This document shows, in pieces, positions 33,199 through 40,733 of a stretch of DNA of 64,000 bases (positions are counted from its first letter, which is position 1; every line of letters begins with the position of its first letter). Both the position numbers and the translations under genes were made by a program. Under the pieces are notes generated by a model. It was not told where the DNA came from, made no database searches, and saw only the letters and a list, made by a program, of their open reading frames with translations. Source of the stretch: Haliscomenobacter hydrossis DSM 1100 (GTDB lineage Bacteria; Bacteroidota; Bacteroidia; Chitinophagales; Saprospiraceae); the NCBI RefSeq assembly GCF_000212735.1, contig NC_015510.1, forward strand, positions 7,131,001 through 7,195,000, in the 5' to 3' direction.

Positions 33199-33241
33199 GT
33201 TTTCGTTCGGTTTCAGGTTTGTTTGGTATTGAGATCCGTTT

Positions 33242-34591
33242 TCATTGTTGTTGTACGGATTTATTTGATAAAAGTTGCAATATGAAACGGTTAAATTCTG
33301 CTTTAAATTGCTTGTGTTCGCTGGTTGCTGGCCCCGAAAACCCGGTGTGGATGCGTTGAACCCGATCATTTTTGTCGATGATGATCATGGTGGGGAAAGC
33401 CAATACCGCATTGAGCATGGGCAATACTTGAGATGCCTCGGCTTTGTTGGAGTTGCCCGCCAGCAGCAGCGCGTAGTCCATCTTGAAATTGTCGCGGTAC
33501 CGGCGCAAAGCGTCCATTGCTTTGTCCTTTTCTTTGTGGCGTTCAAATGCCAGAGCGATAATTTCTAACTCTTGCTCGGGGTGCTGTTTGAGGTAATCCA
33601 CCAAAAACTCGGTTTCGTCCCGGCAATTGGGACACCAGGTGCCCATAATTTGGATGATTTTGACCTTGTTTTGGTAACGGACATCTTTCAAACTGACCAT
33701 TTTTCCTTCGGTATTTTCAAAAGAAAAATCAATCTTGTTGTAACCAGGTTTGAGGTAAGTCAGGCTATGGGCATCGGCCAGTTTTGCTTTGGGGTTAAAT
33801 TTGGCCTCCCAGGAGGTTTGATAATGATTTCCAGAACGGAAAGAGCCAATCATGCTGCTGTCTGTGGGGTTGATTTTTCCTTCAAACAAGTAAGCATGGC
33901 TACCATCGAAGCAAGAGAGATAGAGTTTATTAGCCTGCACGGTCCCCTCCAAATAGCGGTAATCGCCTGTTTCGGTCAAAAATGTCCCGGTCAAATAATT
34001 GCCTTCTTGTTTGAATTCACCGATGCCTTTGTATTCATCTGGAGTTCCTATTTCGAAAGTCGTTTCCCACCTCCCACTGACATTCATTACAGGTTCCTTG
34101 CGCAAGTTGGAAAAACGGTAATCGCGGCCATGGCGGGCCAGGAAGGGGATGCGGTAGTTTTCCCTGTTGCGTACCACCCATTCTCCGTCGATGGCGTTTT
34201 CCAAAAAATAACCCTTGATGTAGGAGTCAAATACGGGAAAATCGATCATAATGGTATCCTTGGCCTGGCTTTTATCACGCCCGATTTTGATGTCATCTAC
34301 CACGATGCGTTCATCCCCATTGATGATCTCGATGTAAAAACTGTCGGCGGTGACGTAAATGACCTCAAAAGTGAAAGGCAATTCGCCTTGGCTCACTTCT
34401 TCAAACTTGAGGTTGACTTTATCGGGCAGGGGTTCTCCCCGCGGGTTAGGGTTGACGGGGTTGTTGTCGAGTTTGAGCACCGCCCGCCATTTGCCAGGGG
34501 GTAAACCCGTATAGGGGTTTTCTGCGGAAAAAAAACAAGACTGCAAACCCAAAACCAGGACAACAAACCCCAAAATATAGTTGATTTTCAT
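33242..34591 (-). CDS. TlpA-like thioredoxin-fold lipoprotein
   Basis: A 449-residue exported protein with a lipoprotein signal (VVLVLGLQSC, Cys19). The first 270 residues are beta-rich (PGKWRAVLKL, GRWETTFEIG) and have no assigned function. The C-terminal 160 residues are a thioredoxin fold of the TlpA type with an intact CxxC in IMGTWCPNCRDE and the cis-proline strand LAFPTMIIIDK. Such proteins reduce disulfides or mature cytochromes in the periplasm; the exact target is open. It starts 2 bases after the stop of the small upstream gene and ends 43 bases before the TIR-TPR-SDR start, so the three probably form one operon. Confidence 0.87.
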   Translation of the reverse strand: MKINYILGFVVLVLGLQSCFFSAENPYTGLPPGKWRAVLKLDNNPVNPNPRGEPLPDKVNLKFEEVSQGELPFTFEVIYVTADSFYIEIINGDERIVVDDIKIGRDKSQAKDTIMIDFPVFDSYIKGYFLENAIDGEWVVRNRENYRIPFLARHGRDYRFSNLRKEPVMNVSGRWETTFEIGTPDEYKGIGEFKQEGNYLTGTFLTETGDYRYLEGTVQANKLYLSCFDGSHAYLFEGKINPTDSSMIGSFRSGNHYQTSWEAKFNPKAKLADAHSLTYLKPGYNKIDFSFENTEGKMVSLKDVRYQNKVKIIQIMGTWCPNCRDETEFLVDYLKQHPEQELEIIALAFERHKEKDKAMDALRRYRDNFKMDYALLLAGNSNKAEASQVLPMLNAVLAFPTMIIIDKNDRVQRIHTGFSGPATSEHKQFKAEFNRFILQLLSNKSVQQQ

Positions 34592-34593
34592 GC

Positions 34594-35127
34594 TTAACTT
34601 TTTTCACCAGTGAAAGAATGCTCTTTATACTTAAAAAGCACATTGAAAGTTGTCAAACTGCCGTAAATTTTGGTAATGTACTGCTGTAGGTTGACTTTTT
34701 CAATATCACTAAGCAAGGTATTGCTGTTGATGCGTTGTTCTAGTACACGCAGGCGGTCGCGGGTCATGACAATTTTGTGGAAAAAATCTTCGATGGGCAT
34801 TTCTTTCGGTTTGAGACTTTTATCTGCGGGCTGTAGAATCAGATTGCCACCTTCCCACCGGTCGCCTAAGGCCACTTCCTCCATACCATCCAGGTGAGTG
34901 CGCAAGATTTTGATCAGCGATTTTTCAGCCGCACTAAAGGTAACCGGGTCTTCTGCGGGAATGGCCTCCACAATTTCCATTTTCTCGTAATCTTTACCTA
35001 CTGTTTTGATGCCATAAATGGTAAAACAGATATCGTAAGCAATAGCATGCAGGCGAATCACCACTCCATCCCCAAAAGCAGGGTGTTTTACACGGGAACC
35101 AATGCCAAGTAGTGTGTTTTCATTCAT
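34594..35127 (-). CDS. Conserved hypothetical protein with tudor-like N-terminus
   Basis: A 177-residue soluble protein that I cannot assign to a named family. The N-terminus IGSRVKHPAFGDGVVIRL has the RVxHPxFGxGxV pattern of the small SH3/tudor-like domains at the ends of PcrA/UvrD helicases, which bind RNA polymerase or nucleic acid. The remainder is helical (EKSLIKILRTHLDGMEE, MTRDRLRVLEQRINS), with no catalytic motif. It is the first gene of the operon leading to the TlpA-like lipoprotein and the TIR-TPR-SDR fusion, and only 2 bases separate it from the next start. A regulatory or adaptor role is possible. Confidence 0.6.
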   Translation of the reverse strand: MNENTLLGIGSRVKHPAFGDGVVIRLHAIAYDICFTIYGIKTVGKDYEKMEIVEAIPAEDPVTFSAAEKSLIKILRTHLDGMEEVALGDRWEGGNLILQPADKSLKPKEMPIEDFFHKIVMTRDRLRVLEQRINSNTLLSDIEKVNLQQYITKIYGSLTTFNVLFKYKEHSFTGEKS

Positions 35128-35364
35128 TGTACGGTGTATTTGCGGCGGAAATTAAGGAAGAAATATGGAAAATTGTGAAATGTAAGCGGATTTATTGAGG
35201 TTTAGGTGAGAAACACGCTACATCACGAGGAGCCTTGTACGAGTAATTTGATCATTTTGTTACACAAATCACAGATTTTTTGTTAAAAAAGTCGGTATCC
35301 CTCAAAAAAAACAGCTTCCTGACATAAAGCCTCAAAATTTTGGCTATTATTGCACACTTAGAAC

Positions 35365-35370
35365 GGAGGT
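35365..35370 (+). promoter_or_regulatory. Strong Shine-Dalgarno site of hemE
   Basis: GGAGGT, 4 bases before the ATG at 35375. Other starts checked in this window lack a clear Shine-Dalgarno site, as is usual in Bacteroidota, so this one is unusual. In the 247 bases upstream, TATTATTG (35345-35352) resembles a -7 box, but no -33 TTTG stands at the right distance. Confidence 0.5.
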
Positions 35371-35374
35371 AATA

Positions 35375-36418
35375 ATGACAGATACAGCTGTAGCACTACA
35401 AAATGATCTTTTTTTGCGGGTGGCCAAAGGGGAGCGCTCTGATCGCCCACCCATTTGGTTGATGCGCCAGGCGGGTCGGGTTTTACCCCAATACCGGGCA
35501 TTGCGCTCCAAATTCCCTGGTTTTCGTGAGTTTTTGTTTGAACCAGCTGCTGCTGCTGAGGCTACCATTCAGCCCATCGATGAGCTGGGTGTAGATGCTG
35601 CGATTATTTTTTCGGATATATTGGTGGTGCCCGAAGCGATGGGACTGCCCTACGATATGGTGGAAAAGCGGGGCCCTTTATTCCCCAAAACCATCCAAAC
35701 TGCACAGGACATTGCCCAATTACAAAGTGGAGAGGCGGCTGCCGACAACATGGAATACGTGTACGAGGCGCTGCGCATCACCAAACGGGAGCTCAAGGGC
35801 CGCGTACCGCTAATTGGTTTTGCAGGTGCTCCCTGGACCATCTTTGCCTACATGATCGAAGGACAAGGCAGCAAAACCTTTTCGAAAGCCAAGCAATTTT
35901 TGTACCGCGAGCCAGTACTTTCCCACTTACTATTGGAACGCATCACCGATACCACGATCGCCTACCTCAAACGCAAAATTGCCAATGGAGCCGATCTGAT
36001 TCAATTGTTTGATTCCTGGGCCGGTATCCTGAGTCCTGCGCAATACAAAACTTTCGCAACGCATTACATTGGCAAAATTTGCGCGGCTATTACCGAGGTG
36101 CCGATTACCGTTTTTTCCAAAGGTGCCTGGTTTGCACTGGAAGACATTGCTGCGTTGAATTGCCAGGTCATTGGCCTAGACTGGAACATTACGCCCGCTG
36201 AGGCACGGGCCAGGGTAGGGGAGAACCTGGTTTTGCAAGGCAATCTGGATCCTTGTTTTTTGTATGCTGACCACAAGACCATTCGTGCTGGTGCTATTCA
36301 GATGATGGAGGATTTTGGCCAAAAGCACATTGTCAACCTGGGGCATGGATTGTATCCAGACATTGAACTGGATTCCGTTAGAGTATTTGTGGACACGGTT
36401 AAAGCCTATCGTTATTAA
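35375..36418 (+). CDS. hemE: Uroporphyrinogen decarboxylase
   Basis: Heme pathway enzyme that removes four carboxyl groups from uroporphyrinogen III to give coproporphyrinogen III (EC 4.1.1.37). The 347 residues are the normal length. Signature 1 is [19 protein letters not shown]; signature 2 is [19 protein letters not shown]. The catalytic aspartate is in [12 protein letters not shown], and later conserved blocks are [11 protein letters not shown] and [19 protein letters not shown]. The ATG at 35375 has a strong Shine-Dalgarno site. No other heme genes are near, so it seems to be a single transcription unit, or followed by the small gene at 36509. Confidence 0.97.
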   Translation: MTDTAVALQNDLFLRVAKGERSDRPPIWLMRQAGRVLPQYRALRSKFPGFREFLFEPAAAAEATIQPIDELGVDAAIIFSDILVVPEAMGLPYDMVEKRGPLFPKTIQTAQDIAQLQSGEAAADNMEYVYEALRITKRELKGRVPLIGFAGAPWTIFAYMIEGQGSKTFSKAKQFLYREPVLSHLLLERITDTTIAYLKRKIANGADLIQLFDSWAGILSPAQYKTFATHYIGKICAAITEVPITVFSKGAWFALEDIAALNCQVIGLDWNITPAEARARVGENLVLQGNLDPCFLYADHKTIRAGAIQMMEDFGQKHIVNLGHGLYPDIELDSVRVFVDTVKAYRY

Positions 36419-36508
36419 AATTCAACCAGAAATTTAGATCAAATGTCCGTTGTCTAAGTACGTTAATATGCTGTTTTATTTAAAAAATGTGTTAAAAATA
36501 ATCCAACA

Positions 36509-36922
36509 ATGAAACAAACACCTTTTCTCTTGTTGGGGATTGGCTTGGTTGTTTGGTCTTGCCAATTCAAAACTGCCTCGGCTCAAATCGACGAAGTACC
36601 ACCTCAGCCAGGAGTATTTGAATATTCTTGCCGGGGCACTGAGCCTTTTTGGCTCATTGAAATTTATCAAGACAGCATTGTATATCAGCGTGCAGGTGGG
36701 AAAAAGATTTTGTACCCCTATTATAAAGCAAAGCTAAAAGGAGATTCTACCTGTTATACCACCAAAACCAAAGTGTATGGCAAGTCAAGCAACATGATCA
36801 TTAAGATTGTGGCGGATACATGCAGCGACGGCATGTCGGAAAACAGGTATCCTTATACGGCGTTCATTCTCCGCGATGGCGAAGTGCTGCACGGTTGTGC
36901 CATCAGCGAACCGCAAGATTAA
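36509..36922 (+). CDS. Small exported COG3650-like protein
   Basis: A 137-residue exported protein with a signal peptide; Cys18 in VVWSCQ may be a lipobox cysteine, or cleavage may follow TASAQ. The mature part has the pattern I recall for COG3650-type proteins: YSCRGTEPFWLIEIY near the start, and DGMSENRYPYTAFILRDGEVLHGCA near the end, with paired cysteines (C44, C77, C107 and C130 region) that may form disulfides. Function unknown; some relatives are fused to META domains and to lysozyme-inhibitor-like proteins. It starts 90 bases after hemE and ends 21 bases before the aldolase gene. Confidence 0.68.
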   Translation: MKQTPFLLLGIGLVVWSCQFKTASAQIDEVPPQPGVFEYSCRGTEPFWLIEIYQDSIVYQRAGGKKILYPYYKAKLKGDSTCYTTKTKVYGKSSNMIIKIVADTCSDGMSENRYPYTAFILRDGEVLHGCAISEPQD

Positions 36923-36943
36923 TTTTGTTTGTAACTTTACGGA

Positions 36944-37738
36944 ATGGAAGTAACAAAAAATAAATTCAAAAGAGCGGTGCAGAGCACTACGCCGCAACTA
37001 GGGCTTTGGAACGGCCTGGTCGACAGTTCCGTAGTCGAAATATTGGCCACTTCAGGTTATGACTGGGTGTTGGTAGATGGTGAACATGCACCGTTTGACT
37101 TACAAACCATCCTGATTCAACTGCAAGCTACGGCGCGTTATGATGTACCCATCTTTGTACGGGTACCCAAAAGTGATCCCGTTTTTATCAAGCAAATTTT
37201 AGAGCTGGGGGTACAAAATATTTTGGTACCGATGGTGGATTCTGCCGAAGAAGCGGAACTGATGTACAAGGCTACACAGTACCCGCCTAAAGGCATCCGG
37301 GGCATCGGCACGGCCATGGCGCGTGCAGCACATTGGGCACAAAATGAGGATTATCTACACACGGCGGGGCCGGAGATTTGTATGGTGGTTCAGGTTGAAA
37401 ACGTGGAAGGGATCAAAAATCTGGATGCCATTCTAGCCGTGGAAGGATTGGACGGTGTCTTCATCGGACCTGCTGATTTGGCTGCTTCAATGGGTCATTT
37501 GGGCGAACCCAATCACCCGGAAGTAAAAGCTACCGTACTCGATGCGCTCCGCCGCATTCGTGCTGCGGGGAAAGTAGCCGGATCAATGGCGCTAGACAAG
37601 GCTACTGCCGATGATTACATCGCCGCAGGATCAAATATGGTGGCGATAGGCATTGATACTTTGCTGCTGGCGAAGGGTTGCCGGGATTTGTTGCGTTCTT
37701 TTCGGACAGATCAAGATAGTGCAAATACCAGGTATTAA
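36944..37738 (+). CDS. HpcH/HpaI-type class II aldolase
   Basis: Metal-dependent aldolase of 264 residues, related to 2-keto-3-deoxy-L-rhamnonate, 2-dehydro-3-deoxyglucarate (GarL) and 4-hydroxy-2-oxoheptanedioate (HpaI) aldolases. Family blocks: LGLWNGLVDSSVVEILATSG; DWVLVDGEHAPFDLQ, with the catalytic His in GEHAP; IFVRVPKSDP; GVQNILVPMVDSAEEAE; CMVVQVENVEGIKNLDAI, with the metal-binding Glu; and GVFIGPADLAASMGH, with the metal-binding Asp. It cleaves a 2-keto sugar acid to pyruvate and an aldehyde; the precise substrate cannot be told. Start ATG 36944, 21 bases after the preceding gene. Confidence 0.9.
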   Translation: MEVTKNKFKRAVQSTTPQLGLWNGLVDSSVVEILATSGYDWVLVDGEHAPFDLQTILIQLQATARYDVPIFVRVPKSDPVFIKQILELGVQNILVPMVDSAEEAELMYKATQYPPKGIRGIGTAMARAAHWAQNEDYLHTAGPEICMVVQVENVEGIKNLDAILAVEGLDGVFIGPADLAASMGHLGEPNHPEVKATVLDALRRIRAAGKVAGSMALDKATADDYIAAGSNMVAIGIDTLLLAKGCRDLLRSFRTDQDSANTRY

Positions 37739-37762
37739 ATATTCCGTAAAAGCGGCATTTTT

Positions 37763-37802
37763 TAACACAAAGGACACAAAGGGAAGCACAAAGTGCACAA
37801 AT
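37763..37802 (+). repeat. single arm of the CACAAAG word repeat
   Basis: ACACAAAGG words in tandem, closely similar to the arm at 5402-5440, but here with no complementary partner nearby. It looks like a half element of the same repeat family. It lies 25 bases after the aldolase stop. Confidence 0.6.
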
Positions 37803-37885
37803 ATATAATAGACTTGAGGTGAGTTGATTATCAGGCGATTGATAAAAATAGGATTTAAGTACATCGGTGCTTTTCTTGGCTTTAA

Positions 37886-38010
37886 TTGAGTGACGAGTAC
37901 ACGAATTTAGAAGTTAGCTACCGCAGCAACTTAAACCAAAGCGGTGTCTAAATTGCTGCGGTAGCTCACTTCTTAACTCGTAACTCATGTATTCGTCACT
38001 CGTAACTCAA
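37886..38010. repeat. palindrome with GAGTTACGAGT/GAGTGACGAGT words
   Basis: The inner stem is perfect: AGCTACCGCAGCAA (37916-37929) pairs with 37953-37966. Outer arms of 30-44 bases match imperfectly and carry the words GAGTGACGAG and GAGTTACGAG or their complements. It lies between the convergent aldolase gene and the secreted-protein gene. With the half repeat at 37763 it accounts for most of the 292-base gap; the remainder shows nothing recognisable. Confidence 0.7.
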
Positions 38011-38030
38011 AAGAGCCTTTTTCCAAATTT

Positions 38031-39041
38031 TTACAGATTTCTCCGCTCGAACTCCCAACGTGCGCATTCCTCCAACACATTGATCTCATTGCTCAGTAGG
38101 GTATGTTGCCCCGTCAGCATCAGGGTTTGTGCCTGTAAAACCTGATTGTAGAACATCCCAAAATTGTAGGCTTTGCCATAATTCACTTCTTTAAAGGCCG
38201 CATTGAGCTGGCTGATTCGTTCACTGAACTGTTTTCTGAATTGCAGGAAGAGTGGCCTCATTTCTTTGAGCATGGTATTGGCCACATCAGCGTGTTTCAC
38301 CCGGGCTTGTTGCTGAATGGCTTTGACTTTTTCCGGGTCGTGGTCGTGCCCGTATTCTCCAAATGAAATCATGGGCAGTTTTTTAATTTCGGTTTCGGCC
38401 CATTTGTTGACTTCAGCATGTTTTTCGGTGTAACGAACCTGGACTTCGCTCTGGAGGTTCATCCAGCTCATGTCGAGGGTAGACTGCATCAGTTCGCTAC
38501 ACATTTCCATCCAGTTTTTGTCCAATCCTGCTGGTGCGGCAACGTTGCGATTGGGTGTCCCCGCTACAGGTTTGATGCCGTGTTTGCTCAATTGTTCAGC
38601 CAGGTAAGCATGTTGTTCGGCTTCACTCATTTGAGCAAATTTTTGGGCAAAAGCCGGGTCGCTCAGCATTTTTTGAGCCAAATCGCGGGTGGCCGCCTCC
38701 ATGGAAACTTGCTGTGCAGGGCTGACGTTGTTGCTGGTCACGGGAACCGAAGCAGGGGTAAAGCCCAGGGGATTTTGGCGGTAAAAATTGGCCGAGAGGG
38801 TTTGGGCCTGCTGTGCATAGGCTTCTAATTTGCTGGACCAGGCATGATAAAAGGCCGCAGTGTTGGGCGTTTTGGCTTCCAGGGGATATACGCGTTGGAA
38901 GGCGTCGGTCAAAGTGCTGCAAGGTTGGGGCAATTCATGGAGTAACACAAGAGCGTCGACGGAAACGAGTGCCTGGGTGAAGCCGGGTGTAGTGAAACTG
39001 CACAAAACGCTAAGTAGGCCTAGCAAGGTGATTTTTTTCAT
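38031..39041 (-). CDS. Secreted helical protein of unknown function
   Basis: A 336-residue exported protein that I do not recognise. The signal peptide is MKKITLLGLLSVLCSFTTPG (mature start near FTQA). The mature part is almost wholly helical and rich in Gln, Ala and Glu. The middle part has DLAQKMLSDPAFAQKFAQMS and AEQHAYLAEQLSKHGIKP; the end has LRPLFLQFRKQF-like helices (actual MRPLFLQFRKQFSERISQ). No membrane span, no catalytic motif. The ATG at 39041 was chosen for the signal peptide; the frame extends 10 residues upstream. TAACTTTA on the minus strand at 39074-39081 may be its -7 box. Surrounded on both sides by long palindromes. Confidence 0.65.
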   Translation of the reverse strand: MKKITLLGLLSVLCSFTTPGFTQALVSVDALVLLHELPQPCSTLTDAFQRVYPLEAKTPNTAAFYHAWSSKLEAYAQQAQTLSANFYRQNPLGFTPASVPVTSNNVSPAQQVSMEAATRDLAQKMLSDPAFAQKFAQMSEAEQHAYLAEQLSKHGIKPVAGTPNRNVAAPAGLDKNWMEMCSELMQSTLDMSWMNLQSEVQVRYTEKHAEVNKWAETEIKKLPMISFGEYGHDHDPEKVKAIQQQARVKHADVANTMLKEMRPLFLQFRKQFSERISQLNAAFKEVNYGKAYNFGMFYNQVLQAQTLMLTGQHTLLSNEINVLEECARWEFERRNL

Positions 39042-39060
39042 GGTGTCTACAATGTTAAGC

Positions 39061-39213
39061 GACGGAAACAAAATAAAGTTACAATCTGACTGGACTCTTT
39101 TTTGATTTGGCTGCGTTACTCGTCAGTTGCGTAGGCTGGCTATGCGCCTTCCTCGCGCCTTCCCAAATCAAAAAATAGCCGAGTCAATTTTGCAACTCTA
39201 TTTAATTTCCGTC
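39061..39213. repeat. 150-base imperfect palindrome with GCGTAGGCTGGCTATGCGC centre
   Basis: Arms of about 50 bases (39061-39110 and 39163-39213) share blocks GACGGAAA, AAATA-AGTT-CAA, GACT and TTTTTTGATTTGG in inverted order. The centre (39111-39160) contains GCGTAGGCTGGCTATGCGC, itself almost palindromic, and CCTTCCTCGCGCCTTC. The architecture matches the element at 21437-21595 with a different sequence. It lies in the gap between the secreted-protein gene and the cyclase gene. Confidence 0.72.
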
Positions 39214-39284
39214 CCTTAGGGTTAAAATAGGTGTAATCAACCCTCGGTAGACACCGGATTGTAGGCAGGGGTGGCAAAATTTGT

Positions 39285-40328
39285 TTACTCCACGACCTGA
39301 TAAATTTGGATGGGCTTGGTTTTGTTTTTCACCACCGCATCATCTTTGCGCTGGCAAACGAAGGCTTGTTTGATCAATTCGTAGGTATTTTCACCTACCA
39401 AAATTTCTCCTGGGCTACCATGAGCCTGGATGCGTTGAGCGGTATTGACTACATCGCCAATGACCGTATAATCCAGGCGTTTTAAAGAAACTGAACCGAT
39501 ATTGCCCGAGACCATTTCGCCACTGTTGATGCCGATGGAAACATTGGGGTGATAGCTGGCTGAAGCCTGTAAATCTTCGTGGATGGTAGAAATTTGTTGG
39601 ATCACCGCAAGCGAAGCCTCTACCGTTTTGTCGGCATGAAATTCTCCCTTAAATACCGCCATCACCGCATCGCCCATAAATTTGTCGACATAGCCACCGT
39701 AATTGGTGATTTCTTTGACGATGATGTCAAAATATTTATTCAATAATTTTACGACAATATCTGGTGCCTCATTTTCGGCAATGCTCGTAAAACCACAAAT
39801 ATCGATAAAGGCCACAGAGGCTTCAATGGTTTCATTGACGGTAACATCCTGAGCAAATTCGGAGCGGGTCATGTATTGCAACACCGTAGGGTCGACGTAC
39901 ATCTTGAGGATGTTGTTTTCCCGAATGGCCTGGACGGTACTTTGCAATTGATTGACGTATTCAAGGGTTTTATCAATGGTGATTTCGAGGTCTTCAAAAT
40001 TGATGGGCTTGCACAAAAAATCGAAGGCACCGCGGTTCATGGCGGTGCGGATGTTGTCCATATCACCGTAGGCAGAGAGGATCACGGTCTTGATCAGGGG
40101 GTTGATCTCATTTAGTTTGAGTAGCAAGCTGAGTCCATCCAATCGGGGCATGTTGATGTCACTGAGGATGGTTTGAATTGAATTGTCGTTGTTGATGATT
40201 TTGAGGGCTTCCAAGCCATCGCTGGCAAAAACAAACTGGTATTTGCCCTCGCGGATTTGTTTGCGCAGCTTTTGTTTGATCAGCACTTCCAGATCTTGTT
40301 CGTCGTCAACTACCAGGATTTTATTCAT
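39285..40328 (-). CDS. Response regulator with class III nucleotidyl cyclase output
   Basis: A 347-residue receiver-cyclase protein. The receiver (1-122) has D8-D9, phospho-acceptor D57 in LSDINMP and K107 in CKPINF. A short helical linker joins it to the cyclase domain (about 165-347). Metal ligands D176 (AFIDICGFTSI) and D220 (FMGDAVMAVF) are present, as are substrate-binding K216, transition-state N295 and R299 (VVNTAQRIQ), and Thr288 at the base-selecting position, as in class IIIb adenylate cyclases. Phosphorylation by the adjacent kinases should control cAMP (or less likely cGMP) output. Last gene of a four-gene signalling operon; 10 bases after the previous gene. Confidence 0.9.
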   Translation of the reverse strand: MNKILVVDDEQDLEVLIKQKLRKQIREGKYQFVFASDGLEALKIINNDNSIQTILSDINMPRLDGLSLLLKLNEINPLIKTVILSAYGDMDNIRTAMNRGAFDFLCKPINFEDLEITIDKTLEYVNQLQSTVQAIRENNILKMYVDPTVLQYMTRSEFAQDVTVNETIEASVAFIDICGFTSIAENEAPDIVVKLLNKYFDIIVKEITNYGGYVDKFMGDAVMAVFKGEFHADKTVEASLAVIQQISTIHEDLQASASYHPNVSIGINSGEMVSGNIGSVSLKRLDYTVIGDVVNTAQRIQAHGSPGEILVGENTYELIKQAFVCQRKDDAVVKNKTKPIQIYQVVE

Positions 40329-40338
40329 ACCAATGGAG

Positions 40339-40704
40339 TTATTGTAGTTTTTCCTTGAGGGAGCTAAAATCGATGGGTTTGGTCAGGAAATCGTCGGCAC
40401 CGAGTACATCGGCGCGTTCACGGTTTTCTTTATCGCCGTAAGCAGTAATCATGTATACTTTGGGTGGTGCTTCGGGGTAAATACCGCGTACTTTCCCCAA
40501 CAATTCGAGGCCACTCATGCCGGGCATGTTGATGTCAGAAAGTATCAACACGATGTTGCTGCCTTTTTCTTGTAAAAGGCTCAAAGCGGCTTCACCAGAA
40601 TAAGCGAAATCAAAAGTAAACACGTTATCCCTGATTTCTTTGCGAAACTTTTGCTCAAATAGGGTGCGGATATCCATTTCATCATCAACTACGAGGATGT
40701 TCAT
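40339..40704 (-). CDS. Single-domain response regulator
   Basis: A stand-alone receiver of 121 residues. The acidic pair is D7-D8 (VVDDEMD), the phospho-acceptor is D57 (ILSDINMPGMSGLE), the conserved Thr/Ser is in MITAYGDKEN, and K109 is in LTKPIDF. There is no output domain, so it works by protein contact or as a phosphate sink or relay. It lies between two histidine kinase genes and a receiver-cyclase gene, 12 bases after the upstream kinase stop; its own ATG at 40704 lies next to a TTTTAGG word repeat. Confidence 0.92.
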   Translation of the reverse strand: MNILVVDDEMDIRTLFEQKFRKEIRDNVFTFDFAYSGEAALSLLQEKGSNIVLILSDINMPGMSGLELLGKVRGIYPEAPPKVYMITAYGDKENRERADVLGADDFLTKPIDFSSLKEKLQ

Positions 40705-40733
40705 ACGTTTTAGGTTTTAAGTTTTAGGTTTTG
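40705..40733. repeat. single-arm TTTTAGGTTTTAAG word repeat at the kinase stop codon
   Basis: Tandem TTTTAGG/TTTTAAG words, with no opposite arm nearby. The last residues of the upstream kinase (NTKPKT) and its stop codon (40717-40719) are encoded by it. The same word forms the arms of the palindrome at 47358-47445. Confidence 0.65.

Noticed and set aside
33572-34504. A 310-codon plus-strand frame
   Set aside because: Antisense to the TlpA-like lipoprotein, which has a signal peptide and CxxC.
35338-35352. TTGGC...TTGCA upstream of hemE as a sigma-54 promoter
   Set aside because: The GG-to-GC spacing is two bases too short for the -24/-12 pattern.
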